Assembly (NCBI RefSeq): GCF_900103345.1
Contig: NZ_LT629702.1
Coordinates: forward strand, 2,666,001 to 2,730,000
Length of the DNA: 64,000 bases
Direction: 5' to 3'
From: Pseudomonas azotoformans
GTDB taxonomy: Bacteria; Pseudomonadota; Gammaproteobacteria; Pseudomonadales; Pseudomonadaceae
Below the pieces are notes generated by a model. The model was not told the origin of the DNA. It saw only the letters and a program-made list of their open reading frames with translations, and did no database searches. The translations under genes and the position numbers were made by a program. Numbering within the stretch: the stretch's first letter is position 1; each line of letters starts with the position of its first letter. This document shows positions 24,798 through 33,500 of the stretch, in pieces.

Positions 24798-25043
24798 AGC
24801 GGTTAGACACACCGGGGCCACGACGAAATGTGGCGCAGAAAATAGGTTAGTTGCATAGCGTGGGTCGCATGAATGCGTCACGCCAGGAAAGTTAGTCGGG
24901 TTGGGGTGGCTTGTCAAAGCGGGGCAAAGCAATGACCTGTAGGAAAAGGAGGCGCCCTCTGTCAGTTACCGAGTAACCTTTATGGCTCACTTAACTTCCT
25001 GACCAACGTAGCCCCACAGTGGCTTTTGCCGCTTTTCGCTAGT

Positions 25044-25607
25044 TTAGCGCGGAGCTTTTTCAATGCGGCTAAAGGCATCGATGTAAGCAGCCTTCAACGC
25101 AAGACTAACAGCATTTAGTGTTTCGGACTTAAGATAGGCTTGATTCTGACTAACCATCTCTTGGCCTGCCCTCTTTATTTTCACACGCGACTGCCCGGTA
25201 TATTTAGCCGTCCCGATATACACCGAGAGCCTCGCTTCGCACGCATAATAATCAGGACTGTTCCAGGTTTTGACAAAAATCCGGTCGATCTCGACTCTGG
25301 TTTTTATGCTCGCATCTGCATCAGATCCGATAGACCGCTTGGTGAACTCAGACCAATCGGTGACTGGGATATTAGCGAAACCCTCGTACAGGCCCACGTT
25401 ATAGTTGGCCGCATGCCACACCACCTTACTACGCTCGGAACAGGGAGCGCAGCGTTCATCGCCAGATATGCTGGTTATCGTTGAGTGAATGGTTTTGTTT
25501 TTGATCGCAGACAGTTCTGCATCTGTGGTGTAGGCCGCGAAGTGCAATTGATTGGTTACGCAGCCGGACAAAAGAAAAACCAAAACCAACAACATGCTAG
25601 ATTTCAC
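25044..25607 (-). CDS. Predicted lipoprotein of unknown function
   Basis: The GTG at 25607, seven bases after a perfect AGGAGG, gives 187 residues: 'VKSSMLLVLVFLLSGC' is a lipoprotein signal with lipobox LLSGC. The mature part has 'ISGDERCAPCSERSK' (a CxxC pair) and ends in an amphipathic helix 'AVSLALKAAYIDAFSRIEKAPR'. No family was recognised. AT-rich compared with the core genes. It is the first gene inside the small tRNA-Asn segment, and transcribed toward the repeat. Confidence 0.72.
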   Translation of the reverse strand: MKSSMLLVLVFLLSGCVTNQLHFAAYTTDAELSAIKNKTIHSTITSISGDERCAPCSERSKVVWHAANYNVGLYEGFANIPVTDWSEFTKRSIGSDADASIKTRVEIDRIFVKTWNSPDYYACEARLSVYIGTAKYTGQSRVKIKRAGQEMVSQNQAYLKSETLNAVSLALKAAYIDAFSRIEKAPR

Positions 25608-26109
25608 TACAACTCCTCCTTCTCTCGCAAGCACTTATACAATCACGACATTATTTACTCATGAAACAGGGTTAAGCCTATTTCAAACCTAGACAGTAAC
25701 ACATCACCAGAAAAACTGAACAGATTTATTTTCGATCAAAAATCAACACATCCACGCCAATAAAACTATAAAAAAATCATCTCACTTTCCGGCATCAGCA
25801 CTGGCACCAATACCTTTTTACAGATTATCTAAGATTGAATAAACTTGTTCTCTTTTCTCTTCGCCAACAACGTATTCGATATATTGTGCCGGCCCAAAAG
25901 AATAAAAAGGGGGACAGATTTATTTTCTATTTTTTCCCACATCCAACTTCGGCCTACCCCGACCTCGATGTTCGATACGAGCCCCTGCAATTTTTTTCAA
26001 CCTCATCAACAAAACGACCAGTCTCGGTAAGCTGCCCACGTTGCAATACCTCACGAATGGTTTTTATCTCTTCACTTGAAACGGACTGCTCCACAAATCT
26101 TTTATATCC
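25608..26109. other. AT-rich gap without a credible gene
   Basis: The short open frames here have no ribosome site or recognisable sequence. The only distinct element is the left inverted end of the broken transposase unit at 25904-25930. Confidence 0.6.
25904..25930. repeat. Left inverted end of the RAYT unit
   Basis: AAAAAGGGGGACAGATTTAT.. is mirrored at 26671-26697 (..ATAAATCCGCCCCCTTTTC), flanking the broken transposase on both sides. G-rich ends of this type are a frequent flank of single-copy Y1-type transposase genes in pseudomonads. Confidence 0.6.
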
Positions 26110-26631
26110 TTAGTGCCGCTCCAGCGTTGTGTTCCCCAACACAGCAAAATACGCATCAATATCTAGCCGATCGCTATCCCGTGCATGCCCCACAGGGGCG
26201 TTATAACTTGACCATGGATAATCTGCTGCACCAGCCACCCTGCAGGCACGTACTGGATTCAGTTCAATATACCGACAGCACGCAAGGAAATAATTCTTCG
26301 CTTGCACCACACGTGATTTATATCGACTCTCCCATAACGTACCTGTACGACCCTCTAACTTGTTTCGACATCAAGTAGCCCGAGCGGCAAGCGCCTTCAT
26401 TAACTGCCTTGGTCCCGCCACCGATTCGCCTGACGCGACTAACAAATGAACATGATTTATCATCAAACAATAGGCATATATTTTTATTCCAAATGCGCCC
26501 TTGAGCTCTCGGAGGTCTCTCACATAACGCTGGCAATCTTCTTCAGCAGCACACACCATCTGGCGGTTATGACCAGGCGGTACAACGTGATGCGGATAGT
26601 CTGCCAAAACGATGCGCCCCATTCCGAGCAT
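26110..26631 (-). pseudogene. REP-associated tyrosine (Y1/IS200-like) transposase, broken by a nonsense codon
   Basis: Reading on the minus strand, 86 codons beginning 'MLGMGRIVLADYPHHVVPPG' include the metal-binding 'YCLMINHVHLLV' (HxH of the HUH fold). An in-frame TGA at 26371-26373 interrupts the frame, which then goes on as 'NKLEGRTGTLWESRYKSRVV', 'NYFLACCRYIELNPVRA' (catalytic Tyr) and 'DYPWSSYNA' to 26110. So this is one gene disabled by a single nonsense codon plus local decay, not two genes. Such RAYT proteins act on REP hairpins. Inverted G-rich ends flank it at 25904 and 26671. Confidence 0.85.
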
Positions 26632-26670
26632 AGGTAATCTCCTTCCTTAGGAAATTACAGCCTAGCAAAT

Positions 26671-26697
26671 GGATAAAAAATAAATCCGCCCCCTTTT
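26671..26697. repeat. Right inverted end of the RAYT unit
   Basis: GATAAAAAATAAATCCGCCC.. is the reverse complement of the left end at 25904-25930 apart from a few mismatches. The unit bounded by the two ends is about 0.8 kb. Confidence 0.6.
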
Positions 26698-26809
26698 CCC
26701 CATGATGCCTCACCCGCTATTGGCCGACGTTTGTCTTCGAGACGTTCGTACCTAAATTGAGGCATAACGTTGAATGGCATAAAACGCCCTTTCAGCAAAT
26801 ACACAGCAC

Positions 26810-28282
26810 TTATGAAAACATCGGCACCAGATGCACCTTCAGCCACCTTAATACGCCAGGCCCATTGAGTGCAATGACGGCGACAACCACTTGCAATATC
26901 GCTAAAAACACGACCAGTCTATTGATCATCTTTTGATAGCCTAAATTTTCCGCCAGAACCTTTTCGTGACAAATTGCCTTGCGCTCATCGACCTCTCTGT
27001 TCAACGCCTCAAGTTGAGACAACCTGGCCCCGAACAACTCCTTGGCTCTCTCTACGGCTTGATCGTTCATCTTGAACAAAAAAAACGAGCTGTCATTCAG
27101 TATCGATCTGACTCGAAACATAAGCTCCATAAAATCAATTTTCACATCGTATATATTGCCGTAGTTCCGACTGGGCTTTGAAAGGCCTTTTGATATACAG
27201 TCCTTGTAATGGACTGTAGCAAGGGAGAGCTGCTTGCTTAGGAGCAAATAATACCTAAACAATCCATAATTTATTTTTGCCGGAAAGAAAGACCTTCGAT
27301 ACTCCGCAATCGTAGAGTCAAAATTGTCCGGGGCAACGTAGCTAATCGCAAGGTGCTGGATATTAGTTTTTTTTAATACCCCTGGTGAGAACAATACGGT
27401 CTGCCCATTCTCCGCCTCCCAGATCAAGGCGTGAAGCCTTTTATATTTATCAATAGCGTGATATCCGGCAGCGCCACCCTGTTGTCGCATAGGCAAAACA
27501 TCTTCGTAAAAATAAGGTTTGCCGGTACCGCTCAGCACTTCCAACGTTGATATCCCGCTGCGGGTGGATCTTATGCCGATTCTGTCCTGCAAGGTGCGCA
27601 GAAGATTTTCAACCTCGGCGTGGAGCTCATTTACTCTGCGCATGAGTTCCTTGTCACTGAGATTGGCTCGATTGAGAAGTGTAGCTGCCGAAAAATTTTT
27701 TTTGAACGGATTACACGTCTCATATTCAACGTGCCTGTGAGGCAGATGTTCTACGCTGAAACGCTGAAGTAAACGTGTGGCTTCTTCGGTAAAAAAACAA
27801 TGAGAATCAAGAAAAAACTCCCCATTCTTCAACTCCATTAACGACAAAAAACAATGGGATATGTATTTAGCATTTACTCTAACCTCGCGCTCACTTGGTA
27901 GCTTAACCCCATCAGCATGTGCCCTTATAAAAAACTCACCAAGGTCAACTTGCTTGGCATGCTCAGCAGAACGTTCGGGTGTATCTTTGCTCCATATTTC
28001 ATGGCGGGTTTTCCAACGCAGCGCAGCCGCAGCACATTGCTGCGGAAGCAATCTTAGATTGCGAACCCCGAGAACCTTCTGATGATCATCTGGATCCAAC
28101 AGACTAAAGTGAGTGAGTTTTTCATGTGGTGAAAGATTTTCCAAATCGAGACAGTGATTTTTATTGGATACATATCCCTCTTTTGCATCTCTTAAACGTT
28201 GGAAAAATGCGAAAGGTATCTTTTCCACCACACAACAAATTACGCCCGTCACTAGGCTTTTAACGTTCCACATCTTACTCAC
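26810..28282 (-). CDS. Unrecognised 490-residue protein with C-terminal membrane anchor
   Basis: No family was recognised. The chain begins 'MSKMWNVKSLVTGVICCVV' (a start at the ATG of 28273 is equally possible), is soluble and charged through most of its length, has a coiled-coil-like stretch ('NDQAVERAKELFGARLSQLEAL...'), and ends with one hydrophobic helix 'INRLVVFLAILQVVVAVIAL' followed by a short basic tail. That topology, cytosolic body plus tail anchor, resembles effectors of membrane-linked defence systems, but no catalytic motif was seen. AT-rich relative to core genes. A second membrane/coiled-coil gene lies upstream in the same direction with a 214-bp gap. Confidence 0.7.
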   Translation of the reverse strand: MSKMWNVKSLVTGVICCVVEKIPFAFFQRLRDAKEGYVSNKNHCLDLENLSPHEKLTHFSLLDPDDHQKVLGVRNLRLLPQQCAAAALRWKTRHEIWSKDTPERSAEHAKQVDLGEFFIRAHADGVKLPSEREVRVNAKYISHCFLSLMELKNGEFFLDSHCFFTEEATRLLQRFSVEHLPHRHVEYETCNPFKKNFSAATLLNRANLSDKELMRRVNELHAEVENLLRTLQDRIGIRSTRSGISTLEVLSGTGKPYFYEDVLPMRQQGGAAGYHAIDKYKRLHALIWEAENGQTVLFSPGVLKKTNIQHLAISYVAPDNFDSTIAEYRRSFFPAKINYGLFRYYLLLSKQLSLATVHYKDCISKGLSKPSRNYGNIYDVKIDFMELMFRVRSILNDSSFFLFKMNDQAVERAKELFGARLSQLEALNREVDERKAICHEKVLAENLGYQKMINRLVVFLAILQVVVAVIALNGPGVLRWLKVHLVPMFS

Positions 28283-28496
28283 TCAAATCACAGTCAATAC
28301 ATTTTATATTTTCGCACACGCTCTATACCATCATCCCCAACCTATGTATCTGATCGATAGCAACCACGTCTGAACGACTAACTTTAGCTGGTCCTCATCG
28401 AACACTCTATGCTGGAGTAAGCGAATAGCGTTCATTCACGAAGGGTGCTTTGGACCCAAAGTAAACCTTCGTGACATGAAAGGTTAAAACCTCACG

Positions 28497-29117
28497 CTAG
28501 TACCGCTCATTATTCGGACGGTACGAGGTAAAGGTCTTAAGCCCATCACGGGCATTCCGAAGATTCGTTTTGTACGACTCCCGTTCCGATGTCGACAACA
28601 CATAAGAATCTTGAGGACTGGTGGCAATACGTTTTTGCAGTGCGACAATAGCTTCAAGTGATGCAATTGTACTTTCAAGGTTACCGGTATTGGGATCTCG
28701 CGCTTGCTCTGCGGCTTTGCGGATTGAATCAAAAACGTCCTCAGATATTGGAAGCGAATTTTTGAGGTAGTCCAGCTCAGGTTCCGAGCTTGATCCAGAG
28801 AGCTGACTCAACAAACGTGCAGCGAGTCTTTCCAGTTCACGCTTGCCCTCTTGCCTGTTGTTTTCTTCTTTGTCTTTCACTTCATCTAAACGCTGTTGGT
28901 TGAGTGCCCGCTGCTCCTGTGCCAACTCGGCTAGGCTCGAAGAAACTTGCGCCTGAGCGCGAGCGAGCTCAACTTGCTCCTTCGCCGCAATGGCAATTGC
29001 GCCCGTTAGATTCACATATCGGTACGTGAAGCGAGCAAGCAAGGCAGTCAATACCGCGACTGAAATTGAGGCAAGACCTTGTACAGCTCCGGTGTTTTCA
29101 TTTAACCAATCTATCAT
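28497..29117 (-). CDS. Unrecognised protein: one membrane helix plus coiled coil
   Basis: The ATG at 29117 with GGAG seven bases before it gives 206 residues: 'MIDWLNENTGAVQGLASISVAVLTALLARF' is an N-terminal membrane anchor, followed by a long heptad region ('KEQVELARAQAQVSSSLAEL.', 'NQQRLDEVKDKEENNRQEG') and a helical C-terminal domain ('EDVFDSIRKAAEQARD'). No family recognised. Same orientation as the 490-residue gene below it and the only two intact non-lipoprotein genes of the 4.7-kb segment, so they may work together. Confidence 0.68.
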   Translation of the reverse strand: MIDWLNENTGAVQGLASISVAVLTALLARFTYRYVNLTGAIAIAAKEQVELARAQAQVSSSLAELAQEQRALNQQRLDEVKDKEENNRQEGKRELERLAARLLSQLSGSSSEPELDYLKNSLPISEDVFDSIRKAAEQARDPNTGNLESTIASLEAIVALQKRIATSPQDSYVLSTSERESYKTNLRNARDGLKTFTSYRPNNERY

Positions 29118-29156
29118 TCTGTCGCTCCGTCCTAGTAGCATTTGGCCATAACCCAA

Positions 29157-29310
29157 TAAAATAATGTATTTCTACGAAACGCGACAGACTTTTTCATAAA
29201 TATACATTCGGCCCATAGGACCTATTTAACTGCCTCTAAATTTGCAGACGCAGTCAAGCGGCCGCTCTTGGCTGGCGACTGCCTATTGCTAAAGGTTAGG
29301 ACGATTCATA
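29157..29310. other. Short intergenic stretch before the tRNA-Asn repeat, copy 2
   Basis: No gene or clear motif seen; it includes a GC-richer part (CGGCCGCTCTTGGC) and is expected to hold the promoter of the 28497-29117 gene. Confidence 0.5.
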
Positions 29311-29690
29311 CCTCTGAATCGTAGGATTAGAGACGGCTTCATGCTGGTCACGCTGTGCGCTTTGATCACCCTGGAGAAATCCAAGGCAAAAAAAAGCCTG
29401 CATTTCTGCAGGCTTCTCTATCTGGCTCCACGACCTGGACTCGAACCAGGGACCCAATGATTAACAGTCATTTGCTAGCTGTTAGGCGCACTGGGGCCAC
29501 GGTGAAATGTGGCGCAGAAAATAGGTAGCTGCATAGCGTGGGTCGCATGAATACGTCACGCCAGGAAAGTTAGTCGGGTTGGGTTGGCTTGTCAAAGCGG
29601 GGCAAAGCAATGACCTGTAGGAAAAGGAGGCGCCCTCTGTCAGTTACCGAGTAACCTTCTTGCCTCACTTAACTTCCTGAGCAACGTAGC
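29311..29690. repeat. tRNA-Asn-linked repeat, copy 2 (junction copy)
   Basis: Left arm 29311-29422 ('TCTGAATCGTAGGATTAGAG' .. terminator hairpin at 29394-29415) is nearly identical to the arm left of the intact tRNA (57027-57148). The tRNA 3'-half core is 29423-29476. The right arm 29477-29690 is nearly identical to the right arm of copy 1. This mosaic - left arm like copy 3, right arm like copy 1 - is what the junction between two tandemly inserted elements would look like. Confidence 0.85.
29423..29476 (-). pseudogene. tRNA-Asn 3'-half remnant, copy 2
   Basis: On the minus strand it equals the intact tRNA-Asn from the D-arm/anticodon border to CCA with no substitution in the 54-base core. 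The D arm and 5' acceptor strand are replaced by ..CTAACAGCTAGC, as in copy 1, so it cannot be a working tRNA gene. Confidence 0.8.
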
Positions 29691-30140
29691 TGCCATTAGC
29701 TTCAATGTTCTGCACTCTACCTCAAACCTCTCATCTAGAGCGCGTACGACCTGCGCCCTGTCAAGAATGTAGCCAGCCAAAAAAACTGACTCAATTGATT
29801 CAACTGCATGAATGACAACCGAATCCTCTCCAGCTTTTAGAAGCGTTAGCAAAACCCGCAACGCCCGCTCATCATTAGAGTCACCGAGAGACTCCGCGCA
29901 CCGACCTCGCCAGACTTCAGACTTCGCCAGAAGAGCAGATTAAAGTTCGTTCCAGCTTGAATTATCAAACTGAGAGACCTTGGAGGTCGCGATATCCGTT
30001 CCTACATCCGACCAATAATCTTCTGACCCTATTGAATCCAATAACAAATCATAGTCTTTAAACACATTCCGCCTATCAGAATCTGATGGGTGACATCTCC
30101 CGAAGGGTCCAATATAAACTTGTATAAACCGCCTGCCCCC
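29640..30140 (-). pseudogene. HEAT-like repeat protein remnant, possibly an orphan CDI immunity gene
   Basis: One reading frame on the minus strand runs from 30140 to 29640 with a single in-frame TAA at 29940-29942. Before it: 'RFIQVYIGPFG', 'NVFKDYDLLLDSIGSEDYW', 'FDNSSWNEL'; after it: 'SALLAKSEVWRGRCAESLGD', 'ERALRVLLTLLKAGEDSVVI', i.e. the E.W..R...LGD..D..AL..L..L pattern of HEAT-type repeats, ending 'RKLSEARRLLGN'. There is no start codon: the frame is cut at its 5' end beside the motif GGGTCTGACCCC at 30144. Position right behind cdiI and the helical-repeat build fit a displaced immunity gene, but this is inference. Its last codons lie in the tRNA-linked repeat arm. Confidence 0.6.
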
Positions 30141-30183
30141 TCAGGGTCTGACCCCGTTCACATTTTTGAATAAACGTCATAAA

Positions 30184-30579
30184 CTAGACTGGAGACTTCT
30201 TTGAGTAGCGCTCTTCTAATCTTTCAGCAGACCTTAGAACACTGCCCCTATCATCAGGAAAGAATGCAGAGTAAACATCAGCTGCAACTTTCATCAGGGA
30301 AACGTAGTCAGGCACTGGGATACTTGAAGTTTCCACTTCACCCAAAAAGAAACTGACCTCATTGAAATCTTCTGGAATGTCCCAGTCCTGATCAAGAGAG
30401 TAAAAAAATCCTTCACTCACAGAAAAGCCAAATCCCCGCGAGGCGTTATAGATAAGCGCTGGAAAATTAATCCTCCCCCTCGCCATAGAAGCCTCTATCA
30501 ATTCGTAAAGGTCTTCATAATCCAGACCCGTTGAAACAAACGACTCCTTGAGGCTCTCAAGCCAAGCCAAGTTAGCCAT
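30184..30579 (-). CDS. cdiI: CDI immunity protein CdiI (for the EndoU-like toxin)
   Basis: A 131-residue acidic protein whose ATG shares one base with the cdiA stop (TGATG), as usual for cdiI. Sequence: 'MANLAWLESLKESFVSTGLD', 'RINFPALIYNASRGFGFSVS', 'DWDIPEDFNEVSFFLGEVE', 'VYSAFFPDDRGSVLRSAERL'. There is no signal peptide; it would act in the cytoplasm by binding and blocking the CdiA toxin tip. Its gene is AT-rich like the toxin-coding end of cdiA, consistent with the toxin/immunity pair being exchanged as a unit. It resembles immunity proteins of EndoU-type CdiA toxins, by eye only. Confidence 0.85.
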   Translation of the reverse strand: MANLAWLESLKESFVSTGLDYEDLYELIEASMARGRINFPALIYNASRGFGFSVSEGFFYSLDQDWDIPEDFNEVSFFLGEVETSSIPVPDYVSLMKVAADVYSAFFPDDRGSVLRSAERLEERYSKKSPV

Positions 30580-33500
30580 CAGTTTGTCCTCGGCGGCATA
30601 GTGATAAAGGCATTTGTTATTTCTCCAGTCTTGCTATTACGTGTCACTTGGAAATGATAGCCATCCACTTTAATATTAGCTTCTCTCAACGCTGGGCTGG
30701 ATTTAAACAAAGACTCAGCTTGAACTGCCGCACGACTAGACATATCAGCCACCCTGCTATCCGGAAGAACCTTTGGATCGTAAGTCGTTTTCGTGGATGT
30801 AGGCTTATACCCACCTATCAATTCGCCCTTAGTGTTGGTTCTAGGCAACTGATAGCTATACTCAACAAGGCCAGGATAACGGACATCCGTGATTTTGTTC
30901 GAGATTTTCGCGCCAGTTATTTCAACCGACTCTAGGAAGGCATCGCTGTTGTGAGCGCCAGAAATCGTCCCCGCCTTACTATTTCGCACGCCAATCTGGG
31001 TGTTATGACCGAGGACTGACTCGCCAAAGGTGTTCGGAAGTGTAGAAGCTGGTTGACCTGCCGTCGGGGGTGTGCTTTTTGGGCCATTTAAACCAAACCC
31101 ATCAGCGTCCGCCGAAATACCAGGCCCTTTATCCTCGACCTTCCCTTTCGAAATGCTCGGTTTAGGTGCCCTGTTACCCCAACCATTGGTAAGTAACATG
31201 TCACCCATGTCAGTGAGCATACGCGCCCGTTCAGACACACTCAACTCACGACCCGCAGCCCTTTCCATCCAAGAAGTGCCCTTTACCCACTCATCCAGAT
31301 GTGCTGCCTCGTCCGGTGTCAACCATCCTTCCTGAATGTACTTGGCTGTGACCATCTGATCATCTGTGACATATGTCGCTCCCCATTTGTCAAAGCCCTG
31401 CGGTGGCGATGAAAAATCTTTGGGGTTGCCCACCAACAGACCAGGCACGTCGTACGCAATCTTTCCTCTGAAAAATTTCAGGAGGTCTTGAGCAACGGGG
31501 TCGTCCATGGAAATCGTGTTGGCCACGATGCCATCAGCACATTCACGACTCTTGCAAGCCTTGATCGCAGCAGATCGTGCCGCCGAGATTTCCTCGTATC
31601 GGTCAATGACACCTCGGACCTTTTCTGTACTGCAACCGCCATTGGCTTTGCAATCATTAAGCTCCTTTAGCAGTCTTTTCGCAGTTGGGTGGTCAAGGCT
31701 GTTGAACTTGGTTGCCTGTTGAGCCACCCAACCGGCAACCTGCTGGTCCTTGGCTGACCCACCGGCGACCGTTGCCACGGTTGTTCCGATGAGCTGGGAT
31801 GTCATCGCCAGCAGTTGATCATGCATCGGCCCAGAAAATATCGAGTCGTCCACAGCAGCCACAAACGCTTCGTTTGCACCCGCAGCCAAGGCTCCGGTCC
31901 TAAAGCTGCCACCGGCAGCTTCGGCGATCAGTCCACCGACGATGGCATGAGCCCCCACCTTGCCGGGGATACCAGTGAACTCCAGCTGGGAGCCCAATTT
32001 TTTGTAAACCGATGCACTGAGCACATCTGCAATCGCGCTAATACTAGCCTGGGCCATTTGATCTTTGAGGCTACCGCCGTCGAACGCAACATTGGTCAAC
32101 GCACCGAAGCCCTTCTCTGCAAGGCTATACCCGGCAAACTTGGTAAAGCCATCAAGCTCTCCAAGTTTAAAGCCATGGGTGGCAGTACCCGCCTTCTCTG
32201 GAGAAACCGAAAACGCTTTATCAAGTACTCCTGCGGCAAATCCTGCCGCCAACCCCGATTTCAAGTAACCCTTGATACTGTCGCTAGAGGTCACATCCTT
32301 AAGTACCGCTCCCAAATCCCCTTTGTTATTGATGGTACTGACGACTGATTGTGTGACCACAGCGGTATAAGCAGCTGCCGCCGCCGCCGACGCCGCAGAC
32401 CCGACAGCCGCAGCAGTGACAGTACTTGCACCCGCAGCAACGGCCGCACTAGACGCGGTGGTACCCGCCGTTGTTCCAATCGCAGTTGCGGTGCCGCTAC
32501 CGGCAGTCACTACGGTGATCACAATGACCACCACCAGCATTGCCCCGGTGCCCATTCCAGAATGGCTGTACTTGAAGGAGTCGTGAGTTTCTTTTACCAG
32601 GCGCCAATCCACATCACCGCGCTTCTCAGCCTCTTTGAGCCAAGCCAGTTGCGGATCTGCCTTGACCATCGCATCAATGGCCTGGCTGACCGTTTCTTGA
32701 TTGATGTGTTTGACATCGATTTTTAACCCATCGACGGCTTTGATAACGATTTCGCCTTGGGCGGTCATCTGGGTCTGCTTGAACGTCTCATCGGTGTTGC
32801 CTTTACCGCTCATGCTGTTCCAGAAAAGACTTGATTTACTCTTGGAGTGACTCTCCTGATGCAGGTCTTTCACCCCTTCAAACTCAATCCCACCACCGCT
32901 TTGCACAGTCAGGTCCTGATCGCTTTCCAGTTTTGCCGCCTGGTATTTTTGATCACCGCCGCTGATAAGGGCGATGTCGCCACCGGCTTTGACTTCGCTC
33001 CCGATATTCACGACTTTTGTCACTTCATCGTGCTGCGTCTGCTTTTTGCTTTTGCTCTTCTTCTTCATGTCATAGAGCGAATAGTCACTATCCTGCGCAG
33101 CAAGCAGACTCAGTTTCTCGCCAGCCACCAGATAAGCTTCGTCGCCAGCGGTTATACGGCTGGAGATCAAAGCCATATCATGGCCAGCGGTGAGGCGTAC
33201 ATCCGCGCCTGCGCTAACCAACGATCCAACTTGGCTGACATGGTCTTCTTGGATGGTCCTCTTCTTGCTCTTGCCAAAAGCGTGTTCCTCATTCGCGGCA
33301 GAGGCGACAGTCATGTTCTCTTTGGCATTCATGAAGATATCGCGCTTGGCGTTGATTGAGCTGGCGATCGCGTTCAGATCACGCCCCCCGTTCATCACCA
33401 CGTCTCGCCCTGCACTGACAGAAGAAGTACTTTGAGTCACTGCGCTGGTACGCATACCCATGCCGCTGAAACCGGAATCAAGCGCTTTCGTTGCGACGAT

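Larger units (their letters stand above)
24689..25012. repeat. tRNA-Asn-linked repeat, copy 1
   Basis: This stretch holds the tRNA-Asn terminator (24705-24726), a tRNA 3' half (24744-24797) and a ~215-bp arm to about 25012. From the terminator on it matches copy 2 (29376-29690) nearly throughout. Its left flank matches copies 2 and 3 only from 'GAGAAA.CCAAGGC' inward, and lacks the ~65 bp further out that copies 2 and 3 share. No protein gene lies in 24688-25043. The outer part of the arm still encodes, in reverse, a decayed copy of the last ~17 codons of the HEAT-like gene found at 29640. Confidence 0.85.

Noticed and set aside
24744..24822. A possible second functional tRNA-Asn (also at 29423).
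   Set aside because: The D arm and 5' acceptor strand are replaced; only the anticodon and T arms remain. TGGCCCC can pair with the GGAGCCA end, but a regular cloverleaf is not formed.
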